Shown here one piece after another: positions 33,682 to 44,183 of a DNA stretch of 64,000 nucleotides (position 1 is its first letter; each line of letters opens with the position of its first letter). Source of the DNA: Sphingobacterium sp. UBA5670 (GTDB lineage Bacteria; Bacteroidota; Bacteroidia; Sphingobacteriales; Sphingobacteriaceae); contig NZ_DIIM01000016.1 of assembly GCF_002420705.1 (NCBI RefSeq), positions 48,740 to 112,739 on the forward strand. The letters are read 5' to 3'. A model generated the notes under the pieces. The model made no database searches, was not told the origin of the DNA, and worked only from the letters and a program-made list of their open reading frames with translations. Position numbers and translations under genes: made by a program.

Positions 33682-36600
33682 ATGTATTCAAACCTAAAAT
33701 TACGAACCCTGCTTACCTTGTCTATATTAACGGGCAATTTGCTCTTGGCTCAGGCGCAGGACCATGCGGTACGGGGGAAAATTACCGATGCAAAAACAGG
33801 GGAACTGCTTGGAAATGTGACTATAAAGGTCAAAGGATCCAATCAATCTCTGCAGTCAAGTACTGATGGAACGTTCTCGATCAGTACCAATCCCAATACT
33901 ATTTTAGTGATCACGTCTACGGGGTATAGACCATACGAGGTAAAAGTTGGGCAATTAAATCAATTGGATATTAAGCTTGAATCCAAGGTTGAACAAATGG
34001 ATGAGGTTGTTGTGGTAGGTTATGGAACACAAAACAGGAGAAGTGTAACCGGTTCTATCGCAAAAGTGGACAAAACTGTTTTACAAAATACACCCCGTTC
34101 TAATGTTGCTACAGCATTACAGGGAACCGTACCTGGATTACAGGTCGTAAACAAATCGGGTACGCCTGGTGCAGCCCCGATGTTAAAATTACGCGGTGGT
34201 GCATCAATTAAAAGTTCGAGCCCTCCACTGGTGGTCATAGACGGCGTCATTCGCGAAATGAATGATGTGAGTTCAGATAATATAGAATCCATAGAACTTC
34301 TAAAAGACGCATCTGTAACGGCAATCTATGGAGCTCGTGCAAATAATGGCGTAGTTTTAATTACAACCAAAACAGGTAAATCAGGTGTATCAAACATTTC
34401 CTATAAATTTACGGCTGGATTTAATCAACGTAGAGAAGGGTATCGTTACATGAATGCCGGGGATTATATCTACTATACGCGTTTGGGGTACTTAAATGCT
34501 GGGAAAACAATAGAGACAGCTAATGGCTCCAGGGGATTGGGATTGTTGACTGACAATGCTAATTTATCTTCCTTTGACATTCGTAGATATACATCAGATT
34601 TAGAACCATTGCTAGCGAAAGGCTGGCAGCTGGTTGACGACCCTTATGGAGGACAGATAATTTATAAAGATCATTCGGGTGAAGTTGAGGATATCCTATT
34701 TCGAAATACGTATACGAAGGATCATTATGTGAATGTATCCGGCGGTAATGACCGAGGAAAATATTTCGCTGCATTTGATGCGTATAATGAGAATGGAATC
34801 ATCGTGGGTTCGAATTATAAACGATATACTGCCGATCTAAATGGTTCATATAAACTGAAACCGAATCTGGAGGTAGTAACTTCGGTCAATTTGTCAACTG
34901 CTTCTCAATATGGGGTTGGCGGATCTGAAGTAAGTGCATTATATCGGAATTTGGCTATTTGGCCAACATTTAATCCCTGGGTTGATGAGGCGAAGACGAG
35001 ACCCAATCCAGGCAACGGCATCAATGATGGGAATCCATTATATTGGTTGAGCCGTATGGAGAGAAATAATGAAACGAATCGCATAGTGGTAAATGGTTCC
35101 CTAAAATGGGATATTATTCCTGGTCTATATTTCAAAGTCTCTGGAAATGCCTATATGAAAGAGGTATTGAATGAATTTTTTCAAAAATCCACCCAGACCT
35201 ATGCCAATGTGTTTTCTAACCCCGAAACTATAGGGAGTACCTCACGTGATGCTTACCGTAATATAGGACGTGATTTTCAGACACAATTCAACGGTATTTT
35301 AAATTATACCAAAACATTCGGAGAGAAGCATAATCTGAACGCTATGCTGGGAGCGGAATATTTTAACACGAAAACAGACTATATGCAGGTGTACGGAAAA
35401 AATGCGCCTACAGACGATATACCAACCGTTAATGCATCGACTGTTTTCGTAGCGGGGAATAATACATCCTCAAAATCTGAATATCGAATTATTTCTTCCA
35501 TGGGACGTTTGGCTTACGATTATGATGGAAAATATCTGTTAAATGCTGTGTACCGTTTGGATGGTGTATCGAGTTTGGCAGATGGTCATCGTTGGGGCTT
35601 TTTTCCAGGTCTTTCTGCAGGCTGGAATGTTCATCAAGAAGTATTTTTTAAGAATACCAAATTAGCGGAGTATATTTCAACTTTGAAGCCTAGACTGAGT
35701 TATGGAGAAAATGGAAATATAAACGGATTAGGAAGATATGAAGTCCAGGGAACTTATTCCTTGCAAACGAACTATAATGGAACTGCTGGTTATCTCAATA
35801 CACAACCTGTCAATGGAAATTTGGTTTGGGAAACGAGCAAAACGACTGGTATAGGTTTGGATCTGGGATTATGGCATGACCGCGTGACCTTGCTATTTGA
35901 TTACTATAATAGAAAAACCAAAAATCTTTTAACAGATCTGACTTTGCCTAGTTATATCGGTTTCTCATCCATAAATACCAATTTAGGAACCCTACAAAAC
36001 AAAGGGTTAGAGTTTGGTCTTCAAACGCGCGTACTTAGCAATCCTGATGGTATTAATTTGAATATCGGAGCCAATGCCGCGTTTGTGAAAAATAAGATAT
36101 TGGAGTTACCGAATAATGGTAATGAAAACAATCGTCAAGGTGGATTGCAAGTATTTGATCCGGTTTCCGGACAGATCAAATGGGTCGGGGGGTATCAAGA
36201 AGGCCAATCATTGGGCGATATATATGCTTTCAAACAGGTGTCAATATTTAAAGATGATGCTGAAGTAATGGCTGTTGCAGGAAATCGTACGGATAATATT
36301 GCCGGCATTACCGGGCCAAATCTTCCTGTAGGAAAAAATGGAAGAATTACGCCCGGAGATGTCAATTGGCTCGATGTCGATGGTAATGATATGATCGATT
36401 CGCGTGATCAAGTTTATATTGGTAATATCAACCCCAAATGGACAGGCGGTTTTACAACGAATTTAAGCTATAAGAACCTGAGTCTTTTTTCAAATTGGGA
36501 GTTTGCGCTGGGACACAAGATATACAATGATTTGGTCGCACGAACATTAGGTAATTATCAGGGTACCTTCAATTATATTGACTTGCAGAAGCAGGCGTGG

Positions 36601-36981
36601 TCACCCACCAATACCATAACTGATATTCCTAAGGTCTATTTTGCAGATCAGGTAGGTGGATCCAAACAGAATTATACGCGTGGAAACAATGCCAATGCAG
36701 TGTTGAATAGCAACAATTCGAGATTTTATGAAAAAGGCGATTATTTGGCCCTACGTGAGCTGACTCTTTCGTATGACATGCCCAAATCATTGCTCGAAAA
36801 ATCGCGGGTATTTTCGCATGCACGGATTTATTTTACCGGATCTAATCTTTTTTACATCACAAAATTCTCGGGGCCATCGCCTGAGCCACCGGTAGACGTG
36901 AATAATTTGGTTACAGGTATATATTTAGGCACTTATCCCACACCGAGATCTTATGTTCTAGGTGTTCAGCTATCCTTTTAA
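33682..36981 (+). CDS. nanO: SusC-family transporter of the sialic-acid operon (NanO-like)
   Basis: A 1099-residue TonB-dependent transporter. A signal peptide ends near AQAQ (residue 27), followed by a carboxypeptidase-regulatory-like domain (about 30-95), the MDEVVVVGYG TonB-box region, the plug (about 120-230, with LLKDASVTAIYGARANNG) and a barrel ending in Phe. It opens the nan operon directly behind the predicted promoter. By position it corresponds to NanO of Tannerella forsythia, which passes sialic acid across the outer membrane with NanU. Sequence alone proves SusC; the substrate comes from context. No signalling domain. Confidence 0.9.
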   Translation: MYSNLKLRTLLTLSILTGNLLLAQAQDHAVRGKITDAKTGELLGNVTIKVKGSNQSLQSSTDGTFSISTNPNTILVITSTGYRPYEVKVGQLNQLDIKLESKVEQMDEVVVVGYGTQNRRSVTGSIAKVDKTVLQNTPRSNVATALQGTVPGLQVVNKSGTPGAAPMLKLRGGASIKSSSPPLVVIDGVIREMNDVSSDNIESIELLKDASVTAIYGARANNGVVLITTKTGKSGVSNISYKFTAGFNQRREGYRYMNAGDYIYYTRLGYLNAGKTIETANGSRGLGLLTDNANLSSFDIRRYTSDLEPLLAKGWQLVDDPYGGQIIYKDHSGEVEDILFRNTYTKDHYVNVSGGNDRGKYFAAFDAYNENGIIVGSNYKRYTADLNGSYKLKPNLEVVTSVNLSTASQYGVGGSEVSALYRNLAIWPTFNPWVDEAKTRPNPGNGINDGNPLYWLSRMERNNETNRIVVNGSLKWDIIPGLYFKVSGNAYMKEVLNEFFQKSTQTYANVFSNPETIGSTSRDAYRNIGRDFQTQFNGILNYTKTFGEKHNLNAMLGAEYFNTKTDYMQVYGKNAPTDDIPTVNASTVFVAGNNTSSKSEYRIISSMGRLAYDYDGKYLLNAVYRLDGVSSLADGHRWGFFPGLSAGWNVHQEVFFKNTKLAEYISTLKPRLSYGENGNINGLGRYEVQGTYSLQTNYNGTAGYLNTQPVNGNLVWETSKTTGIGLDLGLWHDRVTLLFDYYNRKTKNLLTDLTLPSYIGFSSINTNLGTLQNKGLEFGLQTRVLSNPDGINLNIGANAAFVKNKILELPNNGNENNRQGGLQVFDPVSGQIKWVGGYQEGQSLGDIYAFKQVSIFKDDAEVMAVAGNRTDNIAGITGPNLPVGKNGRITPGDVNWLDVDGNDMIDSRDQVYIGNINPKWTGGFTTNLSYKNLSLFSNWEFALGHKIYNDLVARTLGNYQGTFNYIDLQKQAWSPTNTITDIPKVYFADQVGGSKQNYTRGNNANAVLNSNNSRFYEKGDYLALRELTLSYDMPKSLLEKSRVFSHARIYFTGSNLFYITKFSGPSPEPPVDVNNLVTGIYLGTYPTPRSYVLGVQLSF

Positions 36982-36999
36982 TCTTAACAATTGAAAACG

Positions 37000-38535
37000 A
37001 TGAAAATCAATATAAAAACCTTGAGCTTGGCAGCGGTAATGGGATTAAGCCTATTAAGTTCCTGCAATAAAAATCTGGAATTAAATCCGGTAAGTACAAT
37101 TAGTGACGGAAATTATTGGAAGACAGCCGATCAGTTTGACTCTTTTGTTAGTGGTCTGCACGCAAGATTTCGGAACCATGAGCGGGCGTTTGTGCTTCTA
37201 GGGGAATATCAGGGTGAGGTCTTTGGTAATGATCCCGGAACGACGTCATCTTTTACAGGTGAGGCTCCGCAGGGGCTGGAAAGAATGTGGAATCATAATT
37301 TGGATCTCGATAATCCGGGAGTGAGCAATTTCGGTGCTTTTTACGAGAATATCAATCAAATAAATTTGCTGATCAGCAAACTCAATACGACTGACATTGT
37401 AACAGCACAAAATAAGGGTTACTATTTAGGAATTGCTTATGGAATGCGTGCCTTCTACTATTTTCAGTTGTATCGCTCTTGGGGAGATGTTGTTTTGCAA
37501 ACAGAACCTGTTGGAAATATTGATATTACCAACCTTGCCAAAGCGGCCTCGCCAGCTTCGGATGTTTTAGGGCTTGTTGCTTCAGATCTAGAAAGCTCTT
37601 TGACGTCTTTTGGAACGGATTATTCCGTGAAGAATACTAAATCGTATTGGTCGAAAGCGGCGACATTAATGCTTAAAGCAGAAGTGAATCTTTGGAATGC
37701 ACATAGAAGCGGGGGGAAAGATGCTGCACTAACAGCTAAAAATGCGTTATCAGAAATAAAATCAAATCTCACACTGTCACTGCAATCAGATTTTTCCAAC
37801 CTGTTTTCTTCAACCAATCGTGGTAACAGTGAAATGATTTTTGTGGCGCGTCATCAATTAAATGAAGCGACCTTAGGTTTTATATCCGATTTTGTTCCGC
37901 AATCGGGGCTTATCGCCAATTATTATGATTCGCTTTCCAACAGAAAATTCACCGTAACCGCTGAAAATTATGGCGGAATATTACGCGCACCGACACGTAT
38001 CCGTTCGTATCGAGATTACAACGATTTGGATCAACGTAAGAATACATCCATTCAAGCAGCCTATTCAAAAGATGCTACAGGAAAATTTAATATGGCCGGC
38101 TGTTTCTTGAAAAAATATCAAGGTGAACAAAATGCAGGCTCTAGAGCGTTTACGAATGATTTTCCGGTTTATCGCTATGCAGATTTACTTTTGCTGCTAG
38201 CCGAAGCTAAAGTGATACTTGGGGAAAGTCCCAAAGAGGAAATAAATTTGGTTAGGGCGAGGGCTTTTGGCAGTAACTATAACGAAGGTATTCTTGGCTT
38301 TCCAAATCAGAAAATAGATAGCGATCCTATGGCGGCAATTTTAAAAGAACGCAAATTGGAATTTATTGGTGAAGGGAAATATTGGTATGATTTGAGAAGA
38401 ATGGGTGATAGCTTTGTTTATAAGTATACTTCATTACCAGTAGTAGAATCATTTCGCCTTTTATGGCCAATTAATAGAGACGCGCTGACCAATAACCGTC
38501 TGCTTGTGCAAACAAAAGGTTACGCTTCGTTTTAG
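37000..38535 (+). CDS. nanU: SusD-family sialic-acid-binding lipoprotein (NanU-like)
   Basis: A 511-residue lipoprotein with lipobox LLSSC (cysteine 22) and SusD signatures: GYYLGIAYGMRAFYYFQLYR near 145-165 and an ILKERKLEFIGEGKYWYDLRRM block in two parts near 450-472. The ATG at 37000 replaces an earlier TTG at 36991 that would add only three residues. It lies 18 bases after SusC. In Tannerella the equivalent NanU binds sialic acid or sialyl-glycans at the cell surface; that function is inferred here from the operon. Confidence 0.88.
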   Translation: MKINIKTLSLAAVMGLSLLSSCNKNLELNPVSTISDGNYWKTADQFDSFVSGLHARFRNHERAFVLLGEYQGEVFGNDPGTTSSFTGEAPQGLERMWNHNLDLDNPGVSNFGAFYENINQINLLISKLNTTDIVTAQNKGYYLGIAYGMRAFYYFQLYRSWGDVVLQTEPVGNIDITNLAKAASPASDVLGLVASDLESSLTSFGTDYSVKNTKSYWSKAATLMLKAEVNLWNAHRSGGKDAALTAKNALSEIKSNLTLSLQSDFSNLFSSTNRGNSEMIFVARHQLNEATLGFISDFVPQSGLIANYYDSLSNRKFTVTAENYGGILRAPTRIRSYRDYNDLDQRKNTSIQAAYSKDATGKFNMAGCFLKKYQGEQNAGSRAFTNDFPVYRYADLLLLLAEAKVILGESPKEEINLVRARAFGSNYNEGILGFPNQKIDSDPMAAILKERKLEFIGEGKYWYDLRRMGDSFVYKYTSLPVVESFRLLWPINRDALTNNRLLVQTKGYASF

Positions 38536-38576
38536 TTACTCTTTAAAAATAAGATCATATTAATTATAAATATCAT

Positions 38577-39497
38577 ATGCTAAACCAAAAAATCTCAGGA
38601 TTAATTGCAGCGCCATTTACTCCTTTCGATGAAAACGGAGAATTGAATCTTGAGCTGATTCCGCAATACTATGCGATGTTAAAGCGCAACCGTGTAACGG
38701 GTGCCTTTATCTGTGGCTCTACCGGAGAAGGTGTATCGTTGACTTTTGAGGAAAAAGTTGCGGTGATGACAGCTTGGGCTAGATTAACAAAAGAGGATGA
38801 TGCATTTACACTCATGATGCTTCTGGGCGGGACGAATATCAAAGAATGTCAACAATTGGCTAGGCTGGCTGAGCATGAAGGGGTAGATGTCTTGTCATTT
38901 ACGTCACCATCTTATTTTAAACCCGCCAACGTAGATCAGCTGGCAAAATGTTGTGTCGAAATTGCACGTGCGGCACCGAATACGGCTTTCTACTATTATC
39001 ATATCCCAGTATTGACCGGCGGGAATTTCCAGATGATCGACTTGTTGAAGAAGATTGATGGAGTGATACCCAATTTTAAAGGAATCAAATATACGCATGA
39101 AGATTTTATGGATTTTCTAAGCTGTATGAATTATGCAGATCGCAAGTACGACATGTTATGGGGAAGGGATGAGAATATGTTGTCTGCCTTAGTGTTGGGC
39201 AACAAAGGTGCTGTTGGAAGTACCTATAACTATGCCGCACCTTTATACCTTGAGCTTATCGATGCTTATGACAAAGGGGATGTTGAAAAGGCAAACGTTT
39301 TGCAGCAGCAATCCATCGATATGATCACATTGCTTGGGAAATATGGTGGTATCTCAGTAGGAAAAGCTTATATGAAATTGATTGGTCTAGATTGCGGTGA
39401 ATTTAGGCTACCTGTGAAAAATATGTCGACAGAGCAATTTGAGCTCTTTAAGAACGATGTGAACAAACTTGGTTTTCAGACGTTTTGTGCACAGTGA
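38577..39497 (+). CDS. nanA: N-acetylneuraminate lyase
   Basis: A 306-residue member of the DHDPS/NAL TIM-barrel family. The pyruvate-binding GSTGEG motif is at 48-53, the catalytic tyrosine is in YYYHIP (about 140) and the Schiff-base lysine is K171 in GIKYT. The enzyme splits sialic acid into N-acetylmannosamine and pyruvate in the cytosol. Dihydrodipicolinate synthase shares these residues, but the surrounding epimerase, transporter and sialidase genes settle the call. It follows NanU after 41 bases. Confidence 0.92.
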   Translation: MLNQKISGLIAAPFTPFDENGELNLELIPQYYAMLKRNRVTGAFICGSTGEGVSLTFEEKVAVMTAWARLTKEDDAFTLMMLLGGTNIKECQQLARLAEHEGVDVLSFTSPSYFKPANVDQLAKCCVEIARAAPNTAFYYYHIPVLTGGNFQMIDLLKKIDGVIPNFKGIKYTHEDFMDFLSCMNYADRKYDMLWGRDENMLSALVLGNKGAVGSTYNYAAPLYLELIDAYDKGDVEKANVLQQQSIDMITLLGKYGGISVGKAYMKLIGLDCGEFRLPVKNMSTEQFELFKNDVNKLGFQTFCAQ

Positions 39498-39586
39498 TAT
39501 GGATCTCCATCTCGGTATAAACATCGTATGTTCCTATGACAGGATGAAGATTACAGAATAGACCGTATGTTCAAGAATAAATAGAT

Positions 39587-40726
39587 ATGACAAAACAACA
39601 TTGGATGGGAATTATTGTGGGAATACTGTTTACAGGTGCTGTTCATGCACAGGTTGGTCGATTGGAATGGCATAAAGGCATTACATTGCCAGCTATGCAA
39701 GATGGAAAGAAGCATATTGGTCTGGCAGGACCAATAGCTGGTGTCACGGGTGATTGTCTCCTGATTGCCGGTGGAGCGAATTTCCCACATTTACCACCCT
39801 GGGAAGGCGGAACGAAAGAGATCCAAAAAGAAGTATTTATTTATAGAAAAGAGGGAGCGGGACTACGCTTAGCAGCGCAGGATAGTCTTTCTGTGGCGGT
39901 TGCATATGCTGCTAGCCTGAGCTTACCCGATGGATTGCTGGTTATAGGAGGAGAGACTCCTGATGGTAAAACAGCTGCCTGTAGATTGATTAAATATGAT
40001 AGCTCAACCAAGAAAATTACAGTGTCCGACTATCCGAATCTCCCAGTTCCACTTGCCAATATGGGAGCGGTAGTTCATGGGAATAAACTCCTAGTTGCTG
40101 GAGGTGAAATGCAAGATGCGGTATCGGACCAAGTGTTTCAATTAGATTTAGCACATCTTGAAAAAGGATGGGGCTGTGTGGGAAAATTACCCTATGCGGT
40201 CTCCCATTTGCAATTGTTGTCTGATAGTCAGAATGGCCTTTATCTGCTTGGCGGAAGAAAGGCTCATCCAGAGAGCCCTTCAACATTATACCATGAACTA
40301 TGGTGCTCAACCGATAATGGAAGTACTTGGTCCAAACGGACTGACATTCCTTTTTTCGCGGCAGCAGGAACTGCCTGTGTATTACCAGACCAAGGGATAT
40401 GGTTATTGAGTGCTGATCGGGGCAATACCTTCCATCAGGTAGAAGCGCTGATCTTTGACGCTAAAAAGGAAGCGAATCCCTCGAAGAGGCAGAAACTCAT
40501 TGATGCTAAAAACAGATTGCAAATCAATCATCCCGGTTTCGGTAGAGCAATATGGCGTTATGATTTGAAACTGAAAAAATGGAACCGGATGGCGGATCTG
40601 CCATCGAATGGTCCGGTTACTACAGCAGCTGTGGTCTGGGATGACATGATCATTTTGCCCAGTGGTGAAATTAAGGCTGGCGTTCGTACTCCTGAGATTT
40701 TAGTAGCAACATTTTCAAAGAAATAG
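39587..40726 (+). CDS. nanM: Kelch-type N-acetylneuraminate mutarotase (NanM-like)
   Basis: A 379-residue exported protein with a signal peptide ending near VHAQ (residue 22) and about six Kelch repeats making a beta-propeller, with motifs such as LLIAGGANFP, LLVIGGETPDG, LLVAGGEMQ and LYLLGGRK. The NanM family speeds the alpha-to-beta change of free sialic acid in the periplasm so that the transporter can take it quickly. Its position between lyase and transporter supports this. Family size (E. coli NanM 368 residues) agrees. Confidence 0.85.
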   Translation: MTKQHWMGIIVGILFTGAVHAQVGRLEWHKGITLPAMQDGKKHIGLAGPIAGVTGDCLLIAGGANFPHLPPWEGGTKEIQKEVFIYRKEGAGLRLAAQDSLSVAVAYAASLSLPDGLLVIGGETPDGKTAACRLIKYDSSTKKITVSDYPNLPVPLANMGAVVHGNKLLVAGGEMQDAVSDQVFQLDLAHLEKGWGCVGKLPYAVSHLQLLSDSQNGLYLLGGRKAHPESPSTLYHELWCSTDNGSTWSKRTDIPFFAAAGTACVLPDQGIWLLSADRGNTFHQVEALIFDAKKEANPSKRQKLIDAKNRLQINHPGFGRAIWRYDLKLKKWNRMADLPSNGPVTTAAVVWDDMIILPSGEIKAGVRTPEILVATFSKK

Positions 40727-40775
40727 GATTGAAAAAATAAGATATAAAACTCATATAAACCTGATAAAGCTTGAA

Positions 40776-42011
40776 ATGATCGCTTCTTTACGACATAAAT
40801 CTTTTTACCCATGGCTCGTTGTAGCCCTTCTTTGGGGGGTAGCCCTGTTGAATTATATGGATCGGCAGATGCTGTCGACCATGCGTGATGCGATGGAGGT
40901 CGATATTCCGCAATTGCAAAGTGCCGAAACTTTTGGTGTATTGATGGCTGTTTTTCTCTACATATATGGCATTATGAGTCCCATCGCTGGTATTGTCGCT
41001 GATAGAAGCAATAGAAAATGGCTGATCGTGGGTAGTCTATTTGTGTGGTCAGCAGTTACTTATGGTATGGGGATGGCGCATGATTATTCAACACTATTGG
41101 TATTGCGGGCAATTATGGGATTTAGTGAAGCACTGTATATCCCGACTGCCCTTTCCTTGATCGCCGATTACCATACCGGAAAAAATCGATCGCTGGCTAT
41201 TGGACTACATATGACGGGGCTCTATACAGGTCAAGCCTTAGGTGGCTTTGGAGCAACATTGGCGGCATCAAAAGGATGGCATACCGCTTTTCATTGGTTT
41301 GGAATTGTCGGAATATGTTATGCATTGCTGCTCGCGATCTTATTGATGGAGAAAAAACATACGTCTTCAGATGAAGAAAGCACTTCGGAAAGCCAATTAC
41401 CTCTTTCCAAAAGCTTATTGCTGTTATTTTCCAATGTTGCATTCTGGATTCTATTGTTTTATTTCGCGGCTCCAAGCTTACCGGGCTGGGCCATCAAAAA
41501 TTGGCTTCCAACCTTGTTCGCTGACAGCCTGAATATCCCAATGGCCAACGCAGGCCCATTATCTACGATTACAATCGCTATCTCATCTTTTATTGGGGTT
41601 ATAGCCGGCGGAATACTGAGTGACCGTTGGGCACAGAAGCATATCCGTGGACGTATTTATACCAGCGCAATTGGCCTTGGACTGACCATACCTGCTTTAT
41701 TGTTTTTGGGATTAGGCCAGACCTTACCTGCTGTTGTGGGAGCGGCAGTCTGTTTTGGAATTGGTTTTGGCATATTTGATGCCAACAATATGCCTATTCT
41801 TTGTCAGGTTGTTCCCAAAAATTTGCGGGCAACCGCTTATGGCTTTATGAATATGGTGGGGGTGTTTGCTGGAGCTATGATCACACAATGGTTGGGGAAA
41901 TTTAAGGATGAAGGCCATTTTGGGTTAGGTTTTGCATTGTTGGGGGCAGCGGTACTGCTAGCACTGTTGTTGCAACTCCTATTTCTTAAACCGAAAACAA
42001 TGGAAAAGTAA
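40776..42011 (+). CDS. nanT: MFS transporter, probable sialic-acid permease
   Basis: A 411-residue inner-membrane carrier with 12 predicted helices. It has the MFS signature between helices 2 and 3 (VADRSNRKWLIVG, near 75) and the related loop GILSDRWAQKHIRG (near 280). It begins with NYMDRQ after the first hydrophobic stretch, as in the anion:cation symporter group. In Bacteroides and Tannerella the nan locus uses an MFS carrier called NanT for free sialic acid, and the context here is identical. A hexuronate or phthalate type substrate would be the alternative without that context. Confidence 0.85.
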   Translation: MIASLRHKSFYPWLVVALLWGVALLNYMDRQMLSTMRDAMEVDIPQLQSAETFGVLMAVFLYIYGIMSPIAGIVADRSNRKWLIVGSLFVWSAVTYGMGMAHDYSTLLVLRAIMGFSEALYIPTALSLIADYHTGKNRSLAIGLHMTGLYTGQALGGFGATLAASKGWHTAFHWFGIVGICYALLLAILLMEKKHTSSDEESTSESQLPLSKSLLLLFSNVAFWILLFYFAAPSLPGWAIKNWLPTLFADSLNIPMANAGPLSTITIAISSFIGVIAGGILSDRWAQKHIRGRIYTSAIGLGLTIPALLFLGLGQTLPAVVGAAVCFGIGFGIFDANNMPILCQVVPKNLRATAYGFMNMVGVFAGAMITQWLGKFKDEGHFGLGFALLGAAVLLALLLQLLFLKPKTMEK

Positions 42012-42062
42012 TCGCAGCTATATCCTGAATTAATAGATCATGAATATGAAATCCTTAATCGC

Positions 42063-44150
42063 ATGATGCCTATCTATATTTCAAAAAAAGGAGCTTTGCT
42101 TTTATGTTTGATTATCTCGATCTCTGTCTCCCTGGGACAGGGGCGAATTAAAATAGCTTGCATAGGTAACTCAGTAACCTTTGGTTATGGGCTTGGCAAT
42201 CCTGTGGAGGATTCTTATCCGAGCCAGCTTCAAGCATTGCTGGGCCAACGGTCTGAAGTGAGGAATTTTGGCCATTCAGGGGCTACGCTTTTACGTGAGG
42301 GGCATAGACCTTATTATAAAACGGAAGAATATCGGAAAGCATTGGATTTCAAACCTGATGTTGCCATTATACATCTGGGTCTCAATGATACCGATCCGAG
42401 AAATTGGCCGAATTATAAGAACTCCTTTGCATCAGATTTCGCGACGCTGATTGATTCCATACGATCTGTTAATCCCAGCGTACAAATTTACATCTGTCGG
42501 TTGACTCCTATTTTTAGCGGTCATTCCCGGTTTCTATCTGGTACGCGAGATTGGTATGACCAGATTCAGATGTTGATTCCTCAGATTGCAAAGAATAATC
42601 AGGTCGGACTGATCGACCTCAATAACCCGCTCCATGCTCGAATAGATCTTTTTGACGACTATTTACATCCAAATAAGCAAGGAGCTGCATTGATTGCAGC
42701 ACAAATAGCTCATGTATTGACCCCAAGTAAGCAGGATTTGCAGCTGGCCGAAACGATTGGTTCAAATATGGTGCTTCAGCGTAACTGGGAAAATCGTATC
42801 TATGGTAAGGGGACTGCAGCTGCCGAGATCAAAGTTATATTTAATCGGAAGAGCTATAAAACCCATGTAAATCAGAATGGCTTTTGGGAGATAAAGCTTC
42901 CTAAAATGGGGGCAGGAGGACCTTATGAAATAAAGGTGAGCTCGGGTGGAAAGAACATCGAATTGAAAAATATTCTTTTTGGCGATGTTTACCTGGCTTC
43001 CGGCCAATCGAATATGGCTTTTCCGCTTCTTCGTGCTTTAAAAAGTGAGTCGCTGATCAAAAATGCATCTTTGCGAAAGAATCTACGGCTTTTTAAAAGT
43101 GGAAATCTAGTGGAAACCGATGCCGTGGCTTGGGATTCTACTACATTAAAAAAGGTGAATGACCTTACGTATTTCCATGGCAACTGGAGTCAAGCAACAG
43201 CGGATGAAGCAGCACAGTTCTCAGCGGTAGCCTATTCATTTGCGGAAAAACTCACCGAAGAACAACATATTCCTATCGGTATTATCGATCTGTCCGTTGG
43301 AGGATCCAATACGGAATCCTGGATCGACCGGAAATCCCTGGAAAACGATGATTTGCTGGCTTCGTATATCCATAGCTGGCAAAAATCAGATTTCCTGCAG
43401 GATTTCTGCCGAGCGCGCGCCAGTCAAAATTTGGTCCATTCAAACCTGAAAAATCAACGCCATCCTTATCAGCCTGCCTATAATTTTGAAGCGGGGGTCA
43501 GCAAGTGGTTGGGCACAGGGTTGAAAGGCATACTCTGGTATCAAGGTGAAAGCAATGCGCATAATATTGAACTTCACGAGCGTCTTTTCAAAACATTGGT
43601 TTCTTCCTGGCGCAAAAGTTTTCATCAGGATCTGCCCTTCTTCTTTGTTCAGTTAACAAGTCTAGATAGACCATCCTGGGGGAATTTTAGAAACTCTCAA
43701 CGTTTACTGGAGAAACAGATCTCAGGTATCTACATGGCAGTGACACTCGATGTGGGCGATTCTTTGGATGTGCATCCCAGAGAAAAGATCTTGGTAGGAC
43801 AGCGTTTGGCAAATCTAGCAAGTCAGCATCTGTATGGGGCGGTATTAAATGCGGATCATCCAAACCCTATTCAATATCGGGTTTACGATGATCGGCTGCT
43901 ATTGACATTTGATCATTGTACAAAATTAAAAACCAATGGGAATACAACTGTGAAAGGCTTTCAGCTGGTGGACAATAAGGGAAGGATTTTTAATGTACGG
44001 GCAAATATCCTTTCTGACAATACTGTCGAAATCAATAAGCCAAATGGCGAAGTAACGAGAATTCTGTATGGTTATGAACCTTTTAGCAGGGCAAATCTTC
44101 AAAATGAAATCGGAACACCGGTGTCCACTTTCGATTTGACGATTAAATAA
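42063..44150 (+). CDS. nanS: Two-domain sialate O-acetylesterase (NanS/EstA-like)
   Basis: A 695-residue exported protein joining two esterase modules. The N-terminal SGNH/GDSL domain (about 28-220) has GNSVT with S37, a GLND block and the DYLHPN histidine/aspartate pair. The C-terminal SASA domain (about 310-560) has SGQSNM with S316, GGSNTESW, the WYQGESNAHN block and a late DVHP histidine. It removes O-acetyl groups from sialic acids so that sialidase and lyase can act. Tannerella NanS has the same double layout. ATG 42063 or ATG 42066 both fit before the signal peptide. Confidence 0.88.
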   Translation: MMPIYISKKGALLLCLIISISVSLGQGRIKIACIGNSVTFGYGLGNPVEDSYPSQLQALLGQRSEVRNFGHSGATLLREGHRPYYKTEEYRKALDFKPDVAIIHLGLNDTDPRNWPNYKNSFASDFATLIDSIRSVNPSVQIYICRLTPIFSGHSRFLSGTRDWYDQIQMLIPQIAKNNQVGLIDLNNPLHARIDLFDDYLHPNKQGAALIAAQIAHVLTPSKQDLQLAETIGSNMVLQRNWENRIYGKGTAAAEIKVIFNRKSYKTHVNQNGFWEIKLPKMGAGGPYEIKVSSGGKNIELKNILFGDVYLASGQSNMAFPLLRALKSESLIKNASLRKNLRLFKSGNLVETDAVAWDSTTLKKVNDLTYFHGNWSQATADEAAQFSAVAYSFAEKLTEEQHIPIGIIDLSVGGSNTESWIDRKSLENDDLLASYIHSWQKSDFLQDFCRARASQNLVHSNLKNQRHPYQPAYNFEAGVSKWLGTGLKGILWYQGESNAHNIELHERLFKTLVSSWRKSFHQDLPFFFVQLTSLDRPSWGNFRNSQRLLEKQISGIYMAVTLDVGDSLDVHPREKILVGQRLANLASQHLYGAVLNADHPNPIQYRVYDDRLLLTFDHCTKLKTNGNTTVKGFQLVDNKGRIFNVRANILSDNTVEINKPNGEVTRILYGYEPFSRANLQNEIGTPVSTFDLTIK

Positions 44151-44183
44151 ACACAAAATGAATTGCTATAAAAATTAGAAAAG

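Noticed and set aside
33621..33866. Plus-strand frame across the nan promoter
   Set aside because: It crosses the promoter and operator sites and overlaps the SusC start in another frame; no evidence for translation.
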